Source: Nereida sp. MMG025
GTDB lineage: Bacteria; Pseudomonadota; Alphaproteobacteria; Rhodobacterales; Rhodobacteraceae
DNA: 64,000 bases
Reading direction: 5' to 3'
NCBI RefSeq assembly: GCF_021654165.1
Contig: NZ_JAKFZN010000002.1
Location: 1 to 64,000 of the forward strand
Shown here: positions 35,180 to 43,896 of the stretch, one piece after another
Layout: each line of letters begins with the position of its first letter
Position numbering within the stretch: position 1 is the first letter of the stretch
The notes under the pieces: model-generated
The model's database searches: none
Told to the model about the DNA's origin: nothing
The model's input: the letters and a program-made list of their open reading frames with translations, nothing else
Made by a program: the position numbers and the translations under genes

Positions 35180-35385
35180 TGGTCAGTTTCCTGATTTTTC
35201 GCGGTGATGGTGTCGAGCCACTTGTCCACGAGAAAGATGGGCGCAAGGATGATGGTCCATCCCGTTGCGTTAATGATGGTGAAGGCCAGCTTGGCATTAA
35301 ACGCGATGTCCGAGCGCCACAAAAACACGTGGGCAATCACGATAAGCGTGACGAGCACGCCGACTATGAGGGTCCGCCCGCGCAT
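35176..35385 (-). CDS. Small membrane protein inserted between pheS and pheT
   Basis: A 69-residue protein with two membrane segments (about 5-23 and 32-53) and a short polar C-terminus. Its ATG at 35385 shares one base with the pheS stop (TGATG), and its stop overlaps the pheT ATG by 4 nt (ATGA). Such tight coupling on both sides argues strongly for real translation. I know no function for it; it may simply pass ribosomes from pheS to pheT. Confidence 0.8.
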   Translation of the reverse strand: MRGRTLIVGVLVTLIVIAHVFLWRSDIAFNAKLAFTIINATGWTIILAPIFLVDKWLDTITAKNQETDQ

Positions 35386-36458
35386 CAGCGCGACAGCCCC
35401 CCCGCCAAGTTCGGTTGTTCCAGCGATGCAAACCCGTAGTGGCGCAACCAGCGCAGGTCTGAATCGAAGAACGCGCGCAGATCGGGGATGCCGTATTTCA
35501 GCATGGCGATCCGGTCGATACCGACGCCGAATGCGAAGCCTTGGTAGACGTCAGGGTCGATGCCGCCCGCCGCGATGACCTTGGGGTGGACCATGCCGCT
35601 GCCCAGAATTTCCAGCCAGTCGTCGCCCTCGCCCACTTTGAGCGTGCCGCCTTCCCATGAACAGCGGATGTCGACTTCTGCCGATGGTTCGGTGAACGGG
35701 AAGTGCGAGGCGCGGAAACGCAGTTCAACATCATCGACTTCAAAGAACGCTTTGACGAATTCTTCGAGAACCCATTTCAGATTGGCCATCGAGATGTCTT
35801 TGTCCAGCGCCAGCCCTTCGACTTGGTGGAACATCGGGGTGTGGGTCTGGTCATAGTCCGCGCGGTACACACGACCGGGACAGATCACGCGGATGGGCGC
35901 GCCATTGGCTTCCATCGAACGGATTTGCACAGGGCTGGTGTGCGTGCGCAGAACATGCGGCGGGCGGTCGTCGCCTTTCGCGCGGTGTGTGTAAAACGTG
36001 TCCATTTCAGCGCGTGCAGGGTGGTGGCCAGGAATGTTCAACGCGTCGAAATTATACCAGTCACTTTCGATCTGCGGGCCTTCGGCTACTGAAAACCCCA
36101 TGTCCGCAAAAATCGCTGTCACCTCATCGGTAACCTGACTGATCGGGTGGATGGTGCCCGCGGGGCGCTGGCGCGACGGCAGTGTAACGTCCAGCCATTC
36201 GGTACGCAGGCGTTCATCCAACGCAGCATCTGCCAGCGCCTCTTTCTTGGCGGCCAAGGCGCTGTTGATCTCGTTTTTCAGGGCATTCAGCTTGGGGCCA
36301 GCCGCTTGGCGTTCCTCGGGGGTCATCTTACCCAATTCACGCATTTGCAAACTGATCTCGCCCTTCTTGCCCACGGCTTGAACCCGTAAATCCTCAAGAG
36401 CCGCCTCATCACCCGCATTGGCAATAAGACCCAGATATTTTTCACGTAGATCGGTCAT
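35385..36458 (-). CDS. pheS: Phenylalanyl-tRNA synthetase alpha subunit
   Basis: A 357-residue catalytic subunit. The N-terminal coiled-coil region (about 1-85) binds tRNA. The class II catalytic core has motif 2 ([21 protein letters not shown]) and motif 3 ([22 protein letters not shown]), in layout the usual PheS pattern. The ATG at 36458 is the family start; the upstream frame is not conserved-looking. It is the first gene of the operon. Confidence 0.97.
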   Translation of the reverse strand: MTDLREKYLGLIANAGDEAALEDLRVQAVGKKGEISLQMRELGKMTPEERQAAGPKLNALKNEINSALAAKKEALADAALDERLRTEWLDVTLPSRQRPAGTIHPISQVTDEVTAIFADMGFSVAEGPQIESDWYNFDALNIPGHHPARAEMDTFYTHRAKGDDRPPHVLRTHTSPVQIRSMEANGAPIRVICPGRVYRADYDQTHTPMFHQVEGLALDKDISMANLKWVLEEFVKAFFEVDDVELRFRASHFPFTEPSAEVDIRCSWEGGTLKVGEGDDWLEILGSGMVHPKVIAAGGIDPDVYQGFAFGVGIDRIAMLKYGIPDLRAFFDSDLRWLRHYGFASLEQPNLAGGLSR

Positions 36459-36622
36459 AAAAGCACCCAAAGTTTTGCCCAGTCGGACTACCACAGGGGT
36501 CGTTGAGTGCAAGGCTTCCGCAAAACAGGATTATGTTGCGGCTACGGTTGACCCGACGACAATATATGGCATGCTTGTCCACATATGGTAGGTTTGCCAG
36601 AGATCCAGTTGGGGGAATTAGG

Positions 36623-36829
36623 TTGAAGATATTGTATTCACATCGTTTGAAATCAGTCCTCACGCACACGGTTAAAGAACTGGGTTTGCAACTCACAATC
36701 GATGACTCCAATACCGATTTTTCGATCATTGAAAATCAAGCCATGTTGCTGGAAACAGCCACGCTCATGCGCATTCAGGTGAAGATCGTTGAACAAGGTC
36801 GCAATGCGACAGCGACATTTTTTCAATAG
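36623..36829 (+). CDS. Small protein, unknown function (TTG start)
   Basis: A possible 68-residue protein (LKILYSHRLKSVLTHTVKEL onward) with mixed helix/strand character and no membrane segment. The open frame runs up to an ATG at 36503, but the TTG at 36623 preceded by GGGGGAATTAGG looks more likely. It ends 11 bp before the OmpA-like gene and could be its leader gene. The coding status is moderately supported by its position only. Confidence 0.45.
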   Translation: MKILYSHRLKSVLTHTVKELGLQLTIDDSNTDFSIIENQAMLLETATLMRIQVKIVEQGRNATATFFQ

Positions 36830-36840
36830 GACTTTTAGCT

Positions 36841-37626
36841 ATGAAGTTTTCTAAAAAGCAACAAAAGCAAATAGTTAGAATGCGGCGGAGTGGGATTGAT
36901 TTCGCCAGCGCGTCCAACCACACCGCTACGCTGCGCCCCAAAGGCAGGGCCAAAACCGCTGGTTTGATAGGCCTGACAGTTTGCCTTCTGGGGGGCGTTG
37001 CGCTTGGCGGCGCGCTGTACATGCAGCCGCGGGCTGTGGTCGAAGCGCAAGGCCTGGATCGTGCGACATTTGAGGCAAGCGTGGCAACAGTTGCGCAGCT
37101 TCAATCGATCCAGCAGCCGACTGCGGAAAACAGAATCGCAACGGATGTTACCCGTGCCGCAGCGACCCCATTGGATTTGACAACGCAGGCACAAGGTGTC
37201 GCGCCTGAAAATACGTCCAATGACAAATGCGAAAGCGACCTGTTAAAGCAAGCAGCCGCAGCGACGGTTTTCTTTGATGTCGGTGTTGTTGGCATTCCAG
37301 AGCCCGAGAAACTGGAAAAAGGCCAAGCCCTGATTGAGCAAGCAAAGGACTGCCCGTTCACGCGCATAGAATTGCGCGGTCACTCTGATAGCACTGGTCC
37401 GCAAGACGTGAACGATCAACTTTCGTGGCAACGCGTCAACAGCGTTCGCAAAGGTCTGGAAGCATTGGGCGTCAATACGACGGACGTGGTTTTCACGGGC
37501 ATGGGCGCGAAACTTGCCAAAACAAGCGCCACCACCACCAACATTGAAGAACACGCGCGAGACCGCCGAGTAGAATTTCTGATCGTACGGACGCTGGAAA
37601 CACAATCCCCCACAGGAGAGCAGTAA
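36841..37626 (+). CDS. Membrane-anchored OmpA-like peptidoglycan-binding protein
   Basis: A 261-residue protein with a basic cytoplasmic N-terminus, one membrane helix (about 40-60), a periplasmic linker and a C-terminal OmpA domain (about 140-255). The domain has VFFDVGVVGIPEPEKLEKGQ, LRGHSDSTGPQDVNDQLSWQRVNSVRKGL and ARDRRVEFLIV, close to the peptidoglycan-binding consensus NxxLSxxRAxxV. Two cysteines (DKCESD and KDCPF) may form a disulfide. An inner-membrane anchor with a cell-wall-binding domain recalls MotB-type stators, but no MotA-like partner is next to it. Confidence 0.85.
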   Translation: MKFSKKQQKQIVRMRRSGIDFASASNHTATLRPKGRAKTAGLIGLTVCLLGGVALGGALYMQPRAVVEAQGLDRATFEASVATVAQLQSIQQPTAENRIATDVTRAAATPLDLTTQAQGVAPENTSNDKCESDLLKQAAAATVFFDVGVVGIPEPEKLEKGQALIEQAKDCPFTRIELRGHSDSTGPQDVNDQLSWQRVNSVRKGLEALGVNTTDVVFTGMGAKLAKTSATTTNIEEHARDRRVEFLIVRTLETQSPTGEQ

Positions 37627-37919
37627 TGGGTGTCGTTGAAAACTACGGAGTTTTGATGCTGATTGTCTTTGGCGCCATTCTGGCAGCAACTATGGTCGGC
37701 TTTTTCCTGGGCCGGCAACACGCGACCCGAAATCATATAGATCAATCAAGTTTCTATGAGCGTGAATTTTCGCGTTTGCGTCGCCGTATGATGACAGCAA
37801 AAGACCGTGAAGCCAAATTGAAGACTGAAATTCAACGCACCCGCAGTCGGTATCGCCGGGCCAACGCAAAAGCTGGCCCGCGCGTTTCTGTTCAGCTCAA
37901 TTCAGCCGCGAAATCCTGA
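37626..37919 (+). CDS. Small membrane-anchored basic protein
   Basis: A 97-residue protein with one N-terminal membrane helix (about 9-29) followed by an Arg/Lys-rich, probably coiled cytoplasmic tail (YEREFSRLRRRMMTAKDREAKLKTEIQR). The ATG shares a base with the OmpA-like gene's stop (TAATG), so they are coupled. Its last 28 bp overlap the convergent BLUF gene. Family unknown. Confidence 0.7.
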   Translation: MGVVENYGVLMLIVFGAILAATMVGFFLGRQHATRNHIDQSSFYEREFSRLRRRMMTAKDREAKLKTEIQRTRSRYRRANAKAGPRVSVQLNSAAKS

Positions 37920-38305
37920 AGAACGTCGAGCAAGCTATCGACGTTCACTGTTTCTGGGTTCACTTCATCCGTCGCAAAATAGCGCAGGAAAATCTCTCGC
38001 GATCGCCCTTCCAACCCTTCGTGTAGGCCCATCGACCACACAGGGAACATGCGCTCGCGAACATCCGTACATTCCATCAAGATAATATTGACGTGGCGGG
38101 TATCGCGCGCGATGCGGTGATAAATCGCGCTGACTTCCGCGCGACCACCTTCAAGAACTTGCAAGAAGTGGTCACCGTTGTAATGCAAAATACCTGTGAG
38201 GTTTTGGCGCGCATTATTGCGTTGGCATGTCTCGATAAGGTCTTGGACGTTCAATGTTTCAGATGGGTTTCGTTGGCTATAATAAACCAGTCGTGTGAGA
38301 TTCAT
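37892..38305 (-). CDS. BLUF-domain blue-light sensor
   Basis: A 137-residue single-domain FAD photoreceptor. It starts NLTRLVYYSQ (flavin-side Tyr8), continues with CQRNNARQNLTGILHYNGDHFLQVLEG (Asn31 and Gln49) and has the RMFPVWSMG segment (Trp90, Met92). The Tyr/Asn/Gln/Trp/Met set needed for the light-driven hydrogen-bond switch is therefore complete. No output domain is fused, so signalling must go through a partner protein. It converges on and overlaps the membrane-protein trio by 28 bp. Confidence 0.93.
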   Translation of the reverse strand: MNLTRLVYYSQRNPSETLNVQDLIETCQRNNARQNLTGILHYNGDHFLQVLEGGRAEVSAIYHRIARDTRHVNIILMECTDVRERMFPVWSMGLHEGLEGRSREIFLRYFATDEVNPETVNVDSLLDVLQDFAAELS

Positions 38306-38403
38306 AACCCGAATCCTTTCTATTCATCTACATCTTGTATTAGATACTGCCACGACAGCTATATCAACCAGATGCTACGCCAAAGTCACGCCGTTCAGCC
38401 ATG

Positions 38404-38436
38404 AAAAAAGCCGCGCTTCTTATTCAGAAGGCGGCC
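38404..38436 (-). terminator. Intrinsic terminator of rpmI-rplT
   Basis: On the minus strand GCCGCCTTCT pairs with AGAAGCGCGGC (one bulge) and is followed by six T residues. It lies 29 bp beyond the rplT stop codon. Confidence 0.9.
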
Positions 38437-38464
38437 TTTCAATTCTTATCCGGGCATTTGACTT

Positions 38465-38827
38465 TTAAGCCAACGCCGCCTTCGCTTTTTCAACGATGGC
38501 TGTAAACGCGTCAGGCTCATTCACGGCAAGATCGGCCAGAACCTTACGGTCAACTTCAATGCCAGCCAGTGACAAGCCGTTGATGAACTTGCTGTATGTC
38601 AGCGCCTCATCGTTCATGCGCACGGCTGCGTTGATCCGCTGGATCCACAGTGCGCGGAACTGGCGCTTGCGGTTCTTACGGTCGCGTGTGGCGTATTGGT
38701 TTGCTTTGTCGACAGCTTGACGCGCTACCTTGAAGGTATTCTTGCGGCGGCCATAATAGCCTTTCGCTGCATCAGTGACTTTCTTGTGACGGGCGTGGGT
38801 AACGGTCCCACCTTTAACACGTGCCAT
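38465..38827 (-). CDS. rplT: 50S ribosomal protein L20
   Basis: A 120-residue basic protein that starts [29 protein letters not shown], the L20 signature in layout, and contains [15 protein letters not shown]. It is an early assembly protein of the large subunit. It follows rpmI after 14 bp and ends at a strong terminator; infC is not in this operon. Confidence 0.98.
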   Translation of the reverse strand: MARVKGGTVTHARHKKVTDAAKGYYGRRKNTFKVARQAVDKANQYATRDRKNRKRQFRALWIQRINAAVRMNDEALTYSKFINGLSLAGIEVDRKVLADLAVNEPDAFTAIVEKAKAALA

Positions 38828-38841
38828 TGGTCAGGACCTCC

Positions 38842-39042
38842 TTAGCGCGAATAGGGCATCATCGACTTGACGATTTTCTCGTCAGGTGCGGTGAGCGTTG
38901 TTGTGCCGCGTGCATTGCGGAGGAATTTGTTGGTGCGCTTGATCATGCCGTGGCGTTTGCCAGCTTGACCCGCTTTGACACGGCCCTTGGCCGTGACCTT
39001 GAACCGCTTTTTGCAGCTCGACTTGGTCTTCATCTTGGGCAT
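38842..39042 (-). CDS. rpmI: 50S ribosomal protein L35
   Basis: A 66-residue basic protein that starts [23 protein letters not shown], the typical L35 opening in layout, with KRHGMIKRT in the middle. GGAG lies 7 nt before the ATG. A 75-nt leader separates it from a candidate promoter, leaving room for autoregulation by L20, as known in other bacteria. Confidence 0.97.
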   Translation of the reverse strand: MPKMKTKSSCKKRFKVTAKGRVKAGQAGKRHGMIKRTNKFLRNARGTTTLTAPDEKIVKSMMPYSR

Positions 39043-39117
39043 TTCGGTCTCCTAGAAGTAGAGGTTCAGACGAATCTAGGCATGCCACTTGAGCCCAGTT
39101 CATCGGTTAGAGCGCGT

Positions 39118-39146
39118 CCTATAGGATGACCGCGCCATTGGTGCAA
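39118..39146 (-). promoter_or_regulatory. Candidate promoter of rpmI-rplT
   Basis: On the minus strand TTGCAC and TATAGG are separated by 17 bp, a fair match to a housekeeping promoter. It lies about 75 bp upstream of the rpmI start, between that gene and the small membrane gene that precedes it. Confidence 0.4.
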
Positions 39147-39153
39147 GAAGATT

Positions 39154-39378
39154 CTAGCGAATGATCTGCCCGACAACTGTGACAAACAACTCTGGAATTT
39201 CACCAAGCTCATATCCGCCGGGTTTGTTGGACGCCGCATAGGCCATAAGCCCCCCTGCGATAACCACCATAATCGCCGAAAACCGTGGTGTTCGGTTTTC
39301 GGAATAAGCCGAGATGATTGCGGGAACACACAAGATGGCCAAGACCAACCCAAAGATGAAATAATAATCCAGGCTCAC
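39154..39378 (-). CDS. Small two-helix membrane protein
   Basis: A 74-residue protein with two membrane helices (about 4-25 and 33-50) and a short C-terminal region ending IPELFVTVVGQIIR. It lies 28 bp after pyk on the same strand and is probably co-transcribed with it. I recall a similar small gene at this position in related genomes, but its function is unknown. Confidence 0.75.
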   Translation of the reverse strand: MSLDYYFIFGLVLAILCVPAIISAYSENRTPRFSAIMVVIAGGLMAYAASNKPGGYELGEIPELFVTVVGQIIR

Positions 39379-39406
39379 CGCAATATCTCCAATCTAAATG
39401 AGATCA

Positions 39407-40855
39407 TCATTCAGGATCGGTGCGAAAAATCAACCTTTCTTCACAGGGGGCAACCCGCAGGATGTTTGTTGTACCCGCTTGGTTAAACGGAACACCGGCT
39501 GTCACAACGATCTGATCGGTCTCGCTGGCAAAGCCCATCGTGCGCGCGGCACGCGCCGCTGCAACAACCGCCATTTTGAAGCGTTCGACATCGCCCGTCA
39601 TGGTGCAATTGGTTCCCCACGACAGCGACAGACGCCGCGCTGTGCCGCGCTGAGAGGTCATCGCAATAATCGGGACGCGTGGACGCTCGCGGGCGGTCAA
39701 TAGGGCCGTGGTGCCAGACTGCGTAAAGCAGCAGATCGCTTTGACATCTGTTGTTTCCGCGATTTCGCGCGCGGCTGCAACGATACCATCTGCCACTGTG
39801 GTGCGTTTGGCCGAGCGTGTATTTTCGATGATATCGGTATAGGTCGGATCGCTTTCCACTTCGACGGCCACGTTATTCATGGTGGTAACCGCTTCAATCG
39901 GATAACTGCCTGCCGCCGATTCAGCCGAAAGCATAATGGCGTCGGTGCCTTCATAAATCGCAGTCGCAACATCGCTGACTTCAGCGCGGGTCGGCATGGG
40001 CGAGTCGATCATTGATTCAAGCATTTGTGTCGCGACAATCACAGGTTTGGCCGCTGCACGGCATTTGCGCACCAATTGCTTTTGGATCGGCGGCACATTT
40101 TGGACAGGCAGCTCTACTCCCAAATCGCCACGCGCAACCATGATACCGTCGCTTACGGCCAGAATATCGTCAAAGGCTTTGACCGCGGCAGGCTTTTCGA
40201 TCTTGGACAAAATTGCCGCACGCCCGTTGGCCAAAGCGCGCGCCTCGTAGACATCCTCGGGGCGTTGGACGAACGACAACGCCAGCCAGTCGACGCCCAA
40301 CTGACATACGAATTCCAGATCCGCGCGGTCTTTTTCGGACAGCGCCTTAAGCGGCAGCACAACATCAGGAACATTGACGCCTTTGCGGTTAGAAATCGTG
40401 CCGCCAGCAACAACCACGCAATCTGCAAAGTCTTTGCCGCAGGCTTCAACACGCAAGCGGATTTTACCGTCGTTCACCAAAAGATGTGCACCAGCTTCGA
40501 GGGCTTCAAAAATTTCGGGATGTGGCAGGCGCACGCGGGTCACATCACCTTCGGCCTCGTCCAGATCCATGCGGAATTTTGCGCCCTCAAGAAGCTCTTC
40601 ACCTTCGGGATTTGCAAATGTGCCAACGCGCAGTTTTGGACCCTGAAGGTCGGCCAGAATACCGATCGGGCTATCGAGATCCTTTTCAACCTGACGGATG
40701 ATTTCGTGACGCACGCGGATTTCGTCGTGATCACCGTGGCTCATGTTCAAACGAAAGACATCTGCACCCGCTTCGTGCAACTTGCGGATCATCTCATAGT
40801 CGTTTGAGGCTGGCCCCAAAGTTGCAACAATTTTTACATTACGAAGGCGACGCAT
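39407..40855 (-). CDS. pyk: Pyruvate kinase
   Basis: A 482-residue glycolytic enzyme converting phosphoenolpyruvate and ADP to pyruvate and ATP. It starts RNVKIVATLGPASNDYEMIRKL in layout, has the FRLNMSHG motif, the metal/Lys signature region with ILSKIEKP and MVARGDLGVELP, and a C-terminal allosteric domain. The length is normal. It is divergent from the N-formylglutamate amidohydrolase-like gene. Confidence 0.97.
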   Translation of the reverse strand: MRRLRNVKIVATLGPASNDYEMIRKLHEAGADVFRLNMSHGDHDEIRVRHEIIRQVEKDLDSPIGILADLQGPKLRVGTFANPEGEELLEGAKFRMDLDEAEGDVTRVRLPHPEIFEALEAGAHLLVNDGKIRLRVEACGKDFADCVVVAGGTISNRKGVNVPDVVLPLKALSEKDRADLEFVCQLGVDWLALSFVQRPEDVYEARALANGRAAILSKIEKPAAVKAFDDILAVSDGIMVARGDLGVELPVQNVPPIQKQLVRKCRAAAKPVIVATQMLESMIDSPMPTRAEVSDVATAIYEGTDAIMLSAESAAGSYPIEAVTTMNNVAVEVESDPTYTDIIENTRSAKRTTVADGIVAAAREIAETTDVKAICCFTQSGTTALLTARERPRVPIIAMTSQRGTARRLSLSWGTNCTMTGDVERFKMAVVAAARAARTMGFASETDQIVVTAGVPFNQAGTTNILRVAPCEERLIFRTDPE

Positions 40856-40977
40856 TTTTTTCCCTTTTCATCACGGATCAGACGGCAATGTTACCGCTAT
40901 CATTTTGTCGGCGTTATGAACCAATTTCCATTTCTCTACAACTCCCCTAAGAGTAAATGAAAGAGGGTGCGCGCTTG

Positions 40978-41721
40978 ATGACATATTCACCATACGAAAT
41001 TCATGGGGAAAACCGGAAGGGCCAATGGCTGATCACCTGTGACCATGCCACCAACACCGTGCCCCCATTTGTCAACGGCGGCGATCTGGGTTTGCCCGCC
41101 GCAGATATGAACCGCCACATTGCATATGACGTTGGTGCTTTGGGTGTATGCCAAGTATTGGGCGACTTGTTGGGTTCACCTGTCATCGCCTCGAATTTCT
41201 CACGGCTTGTGATTGATCCAAACCGCGGCGAGGACGATCCAACCCTTTTGATGCGACTTTATGATGGCACTTTGATCCCCGCAAACCGCAGGGCAACCGC
41301 GGACGATCTGAACGAACGTCTCGAAAGATGCTACCGGCCCTATCACCGTGCCTACGCAGGGCTCGCCGCTCAGGAAAACGCCCGCGCCATTCTGGCCATT
41401 CACAGCTTTACACCGCAGCTTGCAGGGCGACCCAAACGCCCTTGGGAAATCGGCGTGCTGTATACCTCGCAAGACACACGCTTGGCGCACCCCCTTCTTG
41501 AGCGTCTTTCCAATGAAACGGATCTGACCATCGGTGACAACCAACCCTATTCGGGCCACCTGCCCGGTGATGCGATTGACACCCACGCGCTGAAACACGG
41601 CCGCGCCAACATCCTGATCGAAATCCGCAATGATCTGATCGAAACCCCCGACGATCAAAGCGCTTGGGCACATCGCCTTGCGCCGATCCTTGAAGAGGTT
41701 TTGACCGACACCACTTTATAA
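40978..41721 (+). CDS. N-formylglutamate amidohydrolase family protein
   Basis: A 247-residue putative zinc amidohydrolase of the HutG/FGase superfamily, which removes N-acyl groups from glutamate-like substrates. It has the family's metal and substrate motifs: TCDHATNTVP, NFSRLVIDPNRGEDDPTLL, AIHSFTPQLAG and ILIEIRNDLI. The ATG at 40978 has GAGGG about 10 nt upstream and is preferred to one seven codons earlier. There is no hut cluster here; the neighbourhood is a D-glutamate-type operon that would produce an N-acylated glutamate, so this gene may supply the deacylation step (inference). Confidence 0.88.
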   Translation: MTYSPYEIHGENRKGQWLITCDHATNTVPPFVNGGDLGLPAADMNRHIAYDVGALGVCQVLGDLLGSPVIASNFSRLVIDPNRGEDDPTLLMRLYDGTLIPANRRATADDLNERLERCYRPYHRAYAGLAAQENARAILAIHSFTPQLAGRPKRPWEIGVLYTSQDTRLAHPLLERLSNETDLTIGDNQPYSGHLPGDAIDTHALKHGRANILIEIRNDLIETPDDQSAWAHRLAPILEEVLTDTTL

Positions 41722-41742
41722 TCAACGGATAGGAGACCCCCA

Positions 41743-42036
41743 ATGGACGCCCAAACCAAAATAGAACTGGAAGCCGCAGCCTTTCGCCGCCTTCAAAAAC
41801 ACCTGATGGAAGAACGCACCGATGTGCAGAACATCGACATGATGAACCTTGCCGGGTTTTGCCGAAACTGCCTGAGTCGTTGGTATCAGGAAGCTGCAAA
41901 TGAACGCGGGATCGAGATGTCCAAAGAAGAAGGCCGTGAAGCCTTCTACGGGATGAGCAGTGCCGAATGGAAAGCGAACTTCCAAACTGATGCGTCAGAC
42001 GCGGCCAAAGACGCCTTCAAAAAAAGCCACGGGTAA
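41743..42036 (+). CDS. DUF1244 family protein
   Basis: A 97-residue helical protein with the DUF1244 core EERTDVQNIDMMNLAGFCRNCLSRWYQEAA, including two conserved cysteines (CRNC). The function is not established. It follows the amidohydrolase gene after 21 bp, with AGGAG before the ATG, and the two probably form an operon. Confidence 0.9.
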   Translation: MDAQTKIELEAAAFRRLQKHLMEERTDVQNIDMMNLAGFCRNCLSRWYQEAANERGIEMSKEEGREAFYGMSSAEWKANFQTDASDAAKDAFKKSHG

Positions 42037-42068
42037 GCATCGTCGGAAATCGGGAAGTGAGGCGGCGG

Positions 42069-42923
42069 TTAGACAGCCGCCTTAAGGCTCTCACTTAGAT
42101 AAATCTCGCGCAGACGGCGCGCGACTTCGCCCACTTCGCCTGTGCCAACAGGTCCACCGTCGATTTCAACCACAGGCATGACAAACGTCGAAGCGCTGGT
42201 GATAAAGGCCTCATCTGCGTCTTGCGCCTCTGCCAAGGTGAAGGGGCGTTCCTCGACCTTGATCTGGGCTTCTTCCGCGAATTTCAGAACCGCTTTGCGG
42301 GTAATTCCGTGCAAAATCTCGTTGCCCAGGTGCCGCGTGATAAGCACGCCATCTTTGACGATATAGGCGTTGTTGCTGGTGCCTTCGGTGACAAAACCGT
42401 CTTCGACCATCCACGCATCATCTGCACCCGCAGCCTTGGCCATCATCTTGCCCATCGACGGGTAGAGAAGTTGGACCGTTTTGATATCACGGCGCCCCCA
42501 TCTTTGATCTTCGATGCTGATGACTTTCATACCCGTTTGCGCCAAAGGGCTATCGGCCAGCCCCCGCTTGGCTTGGGTGAACAAAACAATCGTTGGCTCT
42601 GCATCTTTGGGGTAGGCAAAATCACGGTCTGCCGCACCACGTGTGATTTGAAGGTAAACCAGACCGTCGTCGATATCGTTACGTTCAACCAACTGACGGT
42701 GAATTTCCAAAAGCTCGTCTTTGCTGGTCGGATTCTTCATCTCCAACTCGTTCAGCGAGCGTTCGAGGCGCACAGCGTGGCCATCAAAGTCGATCAGCTT
42801 GCCACCCAGAACGGATGTGACCTCATAAACGCCATCGGCAAAAAGAAAGCCACGGTCAAAGACCGAGACGGTTGCTTCTTCTTCAGGCACATATGCCCCG
42901 TTAACGTAAACTGTGCGGCTCAT
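42069..42923 (-). CDS. dat: D-amino acid aminotransferase (class IV PLP)
   Basis: A 284-residue fold-type IV aminotransferase. It starts VNGAYVPEEEATVSVFDRGFLFADGVYEV, typical of D-alanine aminotransferases and their relatives; the PLP lysine is in GRRDIKTVQLL and the cofactor-phosphate motif is EGTSNNAYIV. D-AAT enzymes move the amino group from D-alanine and other D-amino acids to 2-oxoglutarate, giving D-glutamate. It lies 10 bp after dgcA in the same operon, which handles D-glutamate, and this supports D-specificity over branched-chain activity. GGAG precedes the ATG at 42923. Confidence 0.88.
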   Translation of the reverse strand: MSRTVYVNGAYVPEEEATVSVFDRGFLFADGVYEVTSVLGGKLIDFDGHAVRLERSLNELEMKNPTSKDELLEIHRQLVERNDIDDGLVYLQITRGAADRDFAYPKDAEPTIVLFTQAKRGLADSPLAQTGMKVISIEDQRWGRRDIKTVQLLYPSMGKMMAKAAGADDAWMVEDGFVTEGTSNNAYIVKDGVLITRHLGNEILHGITRKAVLKFAEEAQIKVEERPFTLAEAQDADEAFITSASTFVMPVVEIDGGPVGTGEVGEVARRLREIYLSESLKAAV

Positions 42924-42933
42924 CGTTGGTCTC

Positions 42934-43896
42934 CTATCCCCAGAGGGTCGCGCTCGGGGCATGAACGCCCTGCGCATCAAACAAAAGTGGGTCTTTACGG
43001 TCTTCGGCCAGAAGAAGCGGCCCGTCAAGATCAACCACCTCCGCGCCCTGTGCAATGATCGTCGCAGGGGCCATTGCAAGAGATGATCCAACCATGCAGC
43101 CAACCATCACCTGATAGCCTTCGGCACGGGCGGCATCACGCAATTCCAGCGCTTCGGTAAGGCCACCCGTTTTGTCCAGCTTGATATTAACCATATCATA
43201 TTTGCCCTTTAGCGCAGGTAAGCTGCCCCGGTCATGGCAGCTTTCATCCGCACATACGGGCAAAGGGCGTTCTATTTCGGCCAACATATCATCGGCACCT
43301 GCAGGCAAGGGCTGCTCGACCATTTGAACGCCCAGACGGATCAAATGCGGCGCAAGTTCGGAATATACCTCTGCGGTCCAGCCTTCGTTCGCATCAATGA
43401 TGATCGGCGTATCTGGCGCACCAGCGCGCACAGCCTCAAGGCGCGGCATATCATCCGCCGTGCCAAGTTTGATCTTAAGAAGCGGACGATGCGCATTTTG
43501 CGTCGCCTGTGCCTGCATGTTTTCAGGCGTATCCAACGATAACGTATAAGCGGTTGTCATGGGTGTCGGCTCTGTTTGCCCGATCAAATCCCAAACGCGG
43601 CAGCCTTCCTGCTTGGCTTCCAAGTCCCATAGCGCGCAGTCCACGGCATTACGGGCCGCACCTGGCGATAGCATCTGCTCCAGCATATCGCGTGTGATCG
43701 TATCGGGCAGCGCCGCGATTTCGTCAGCGACGCTTTCCAAGGTTTCGCCGTATCGGGCGTATGGCACACATTCGCCCCACCCCGTGACGCCACCGCGTTC
43801 AATCCGCACCGTCAAAACCTTAGCTTCGGTGCGCGACCCGCGACTGATGGTAAAGACCTGAGCCAGTTGGAATGTATCGGGCGTAACAGTGATCAT
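42934..43896 (-). CDS. dgcA: N-acetyl-D-glutamate racemase DgcA (enolase superfamily)
   Basis: A 320-residue enolase-superfamily enzyme of the dipeptide-epimerase group. The catalytic residues are in place: LLKIKLG (first Lys), IIDANEGW (Asp), MVEQPLP (Glu), CADESCHDRG (Asp) and VNIKLDKTGG (second Lys). Alone it would be called L-Ala-D/L-Glu epimerase, but next to dgcN it matches the DgcN-DgcA pair described for D-glutamate use, where it converts N-acetyl-D-glutamate to the L form. It overlaps dgcN by 4 nt. Confidence 0.85.
   Translation of the reverse strand: MITVTPDTFQLAQVFTISRGSRTEAKVLTVRIERGGVTGWGECVPYARYGETLESVADEIAALPDTITRDMLEQMLSPGAARNAVDCALWDLEAKQEGCRVWDLIGQTEPTPMTTAYTLSLDTPENMQAQATQNAHRPLLKIKLGTADDMPRLEAVRAGAPDTPIIIDANEGWTAEVYSELAPHLIRLGVQMVEQPLPAGADDMLAEIERPLPVCADESCHDRGSLPALKGKYDMVNIKLDKTGGLTEALELRDAARAEGYQVMVGCMVGSSLAMAPATIIAQGAEVVDLDGPLLLAEDRKDPLLFDAQGVHAPSATLWG

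Noticed and set aside
42061-42081. GGCGGC/GCCGCC inverted repeat at the end of dat as a terminator
   Set aside because: It has a 6-bp stem with a 9-nt loop and no T-run on either strand; too weak to call.
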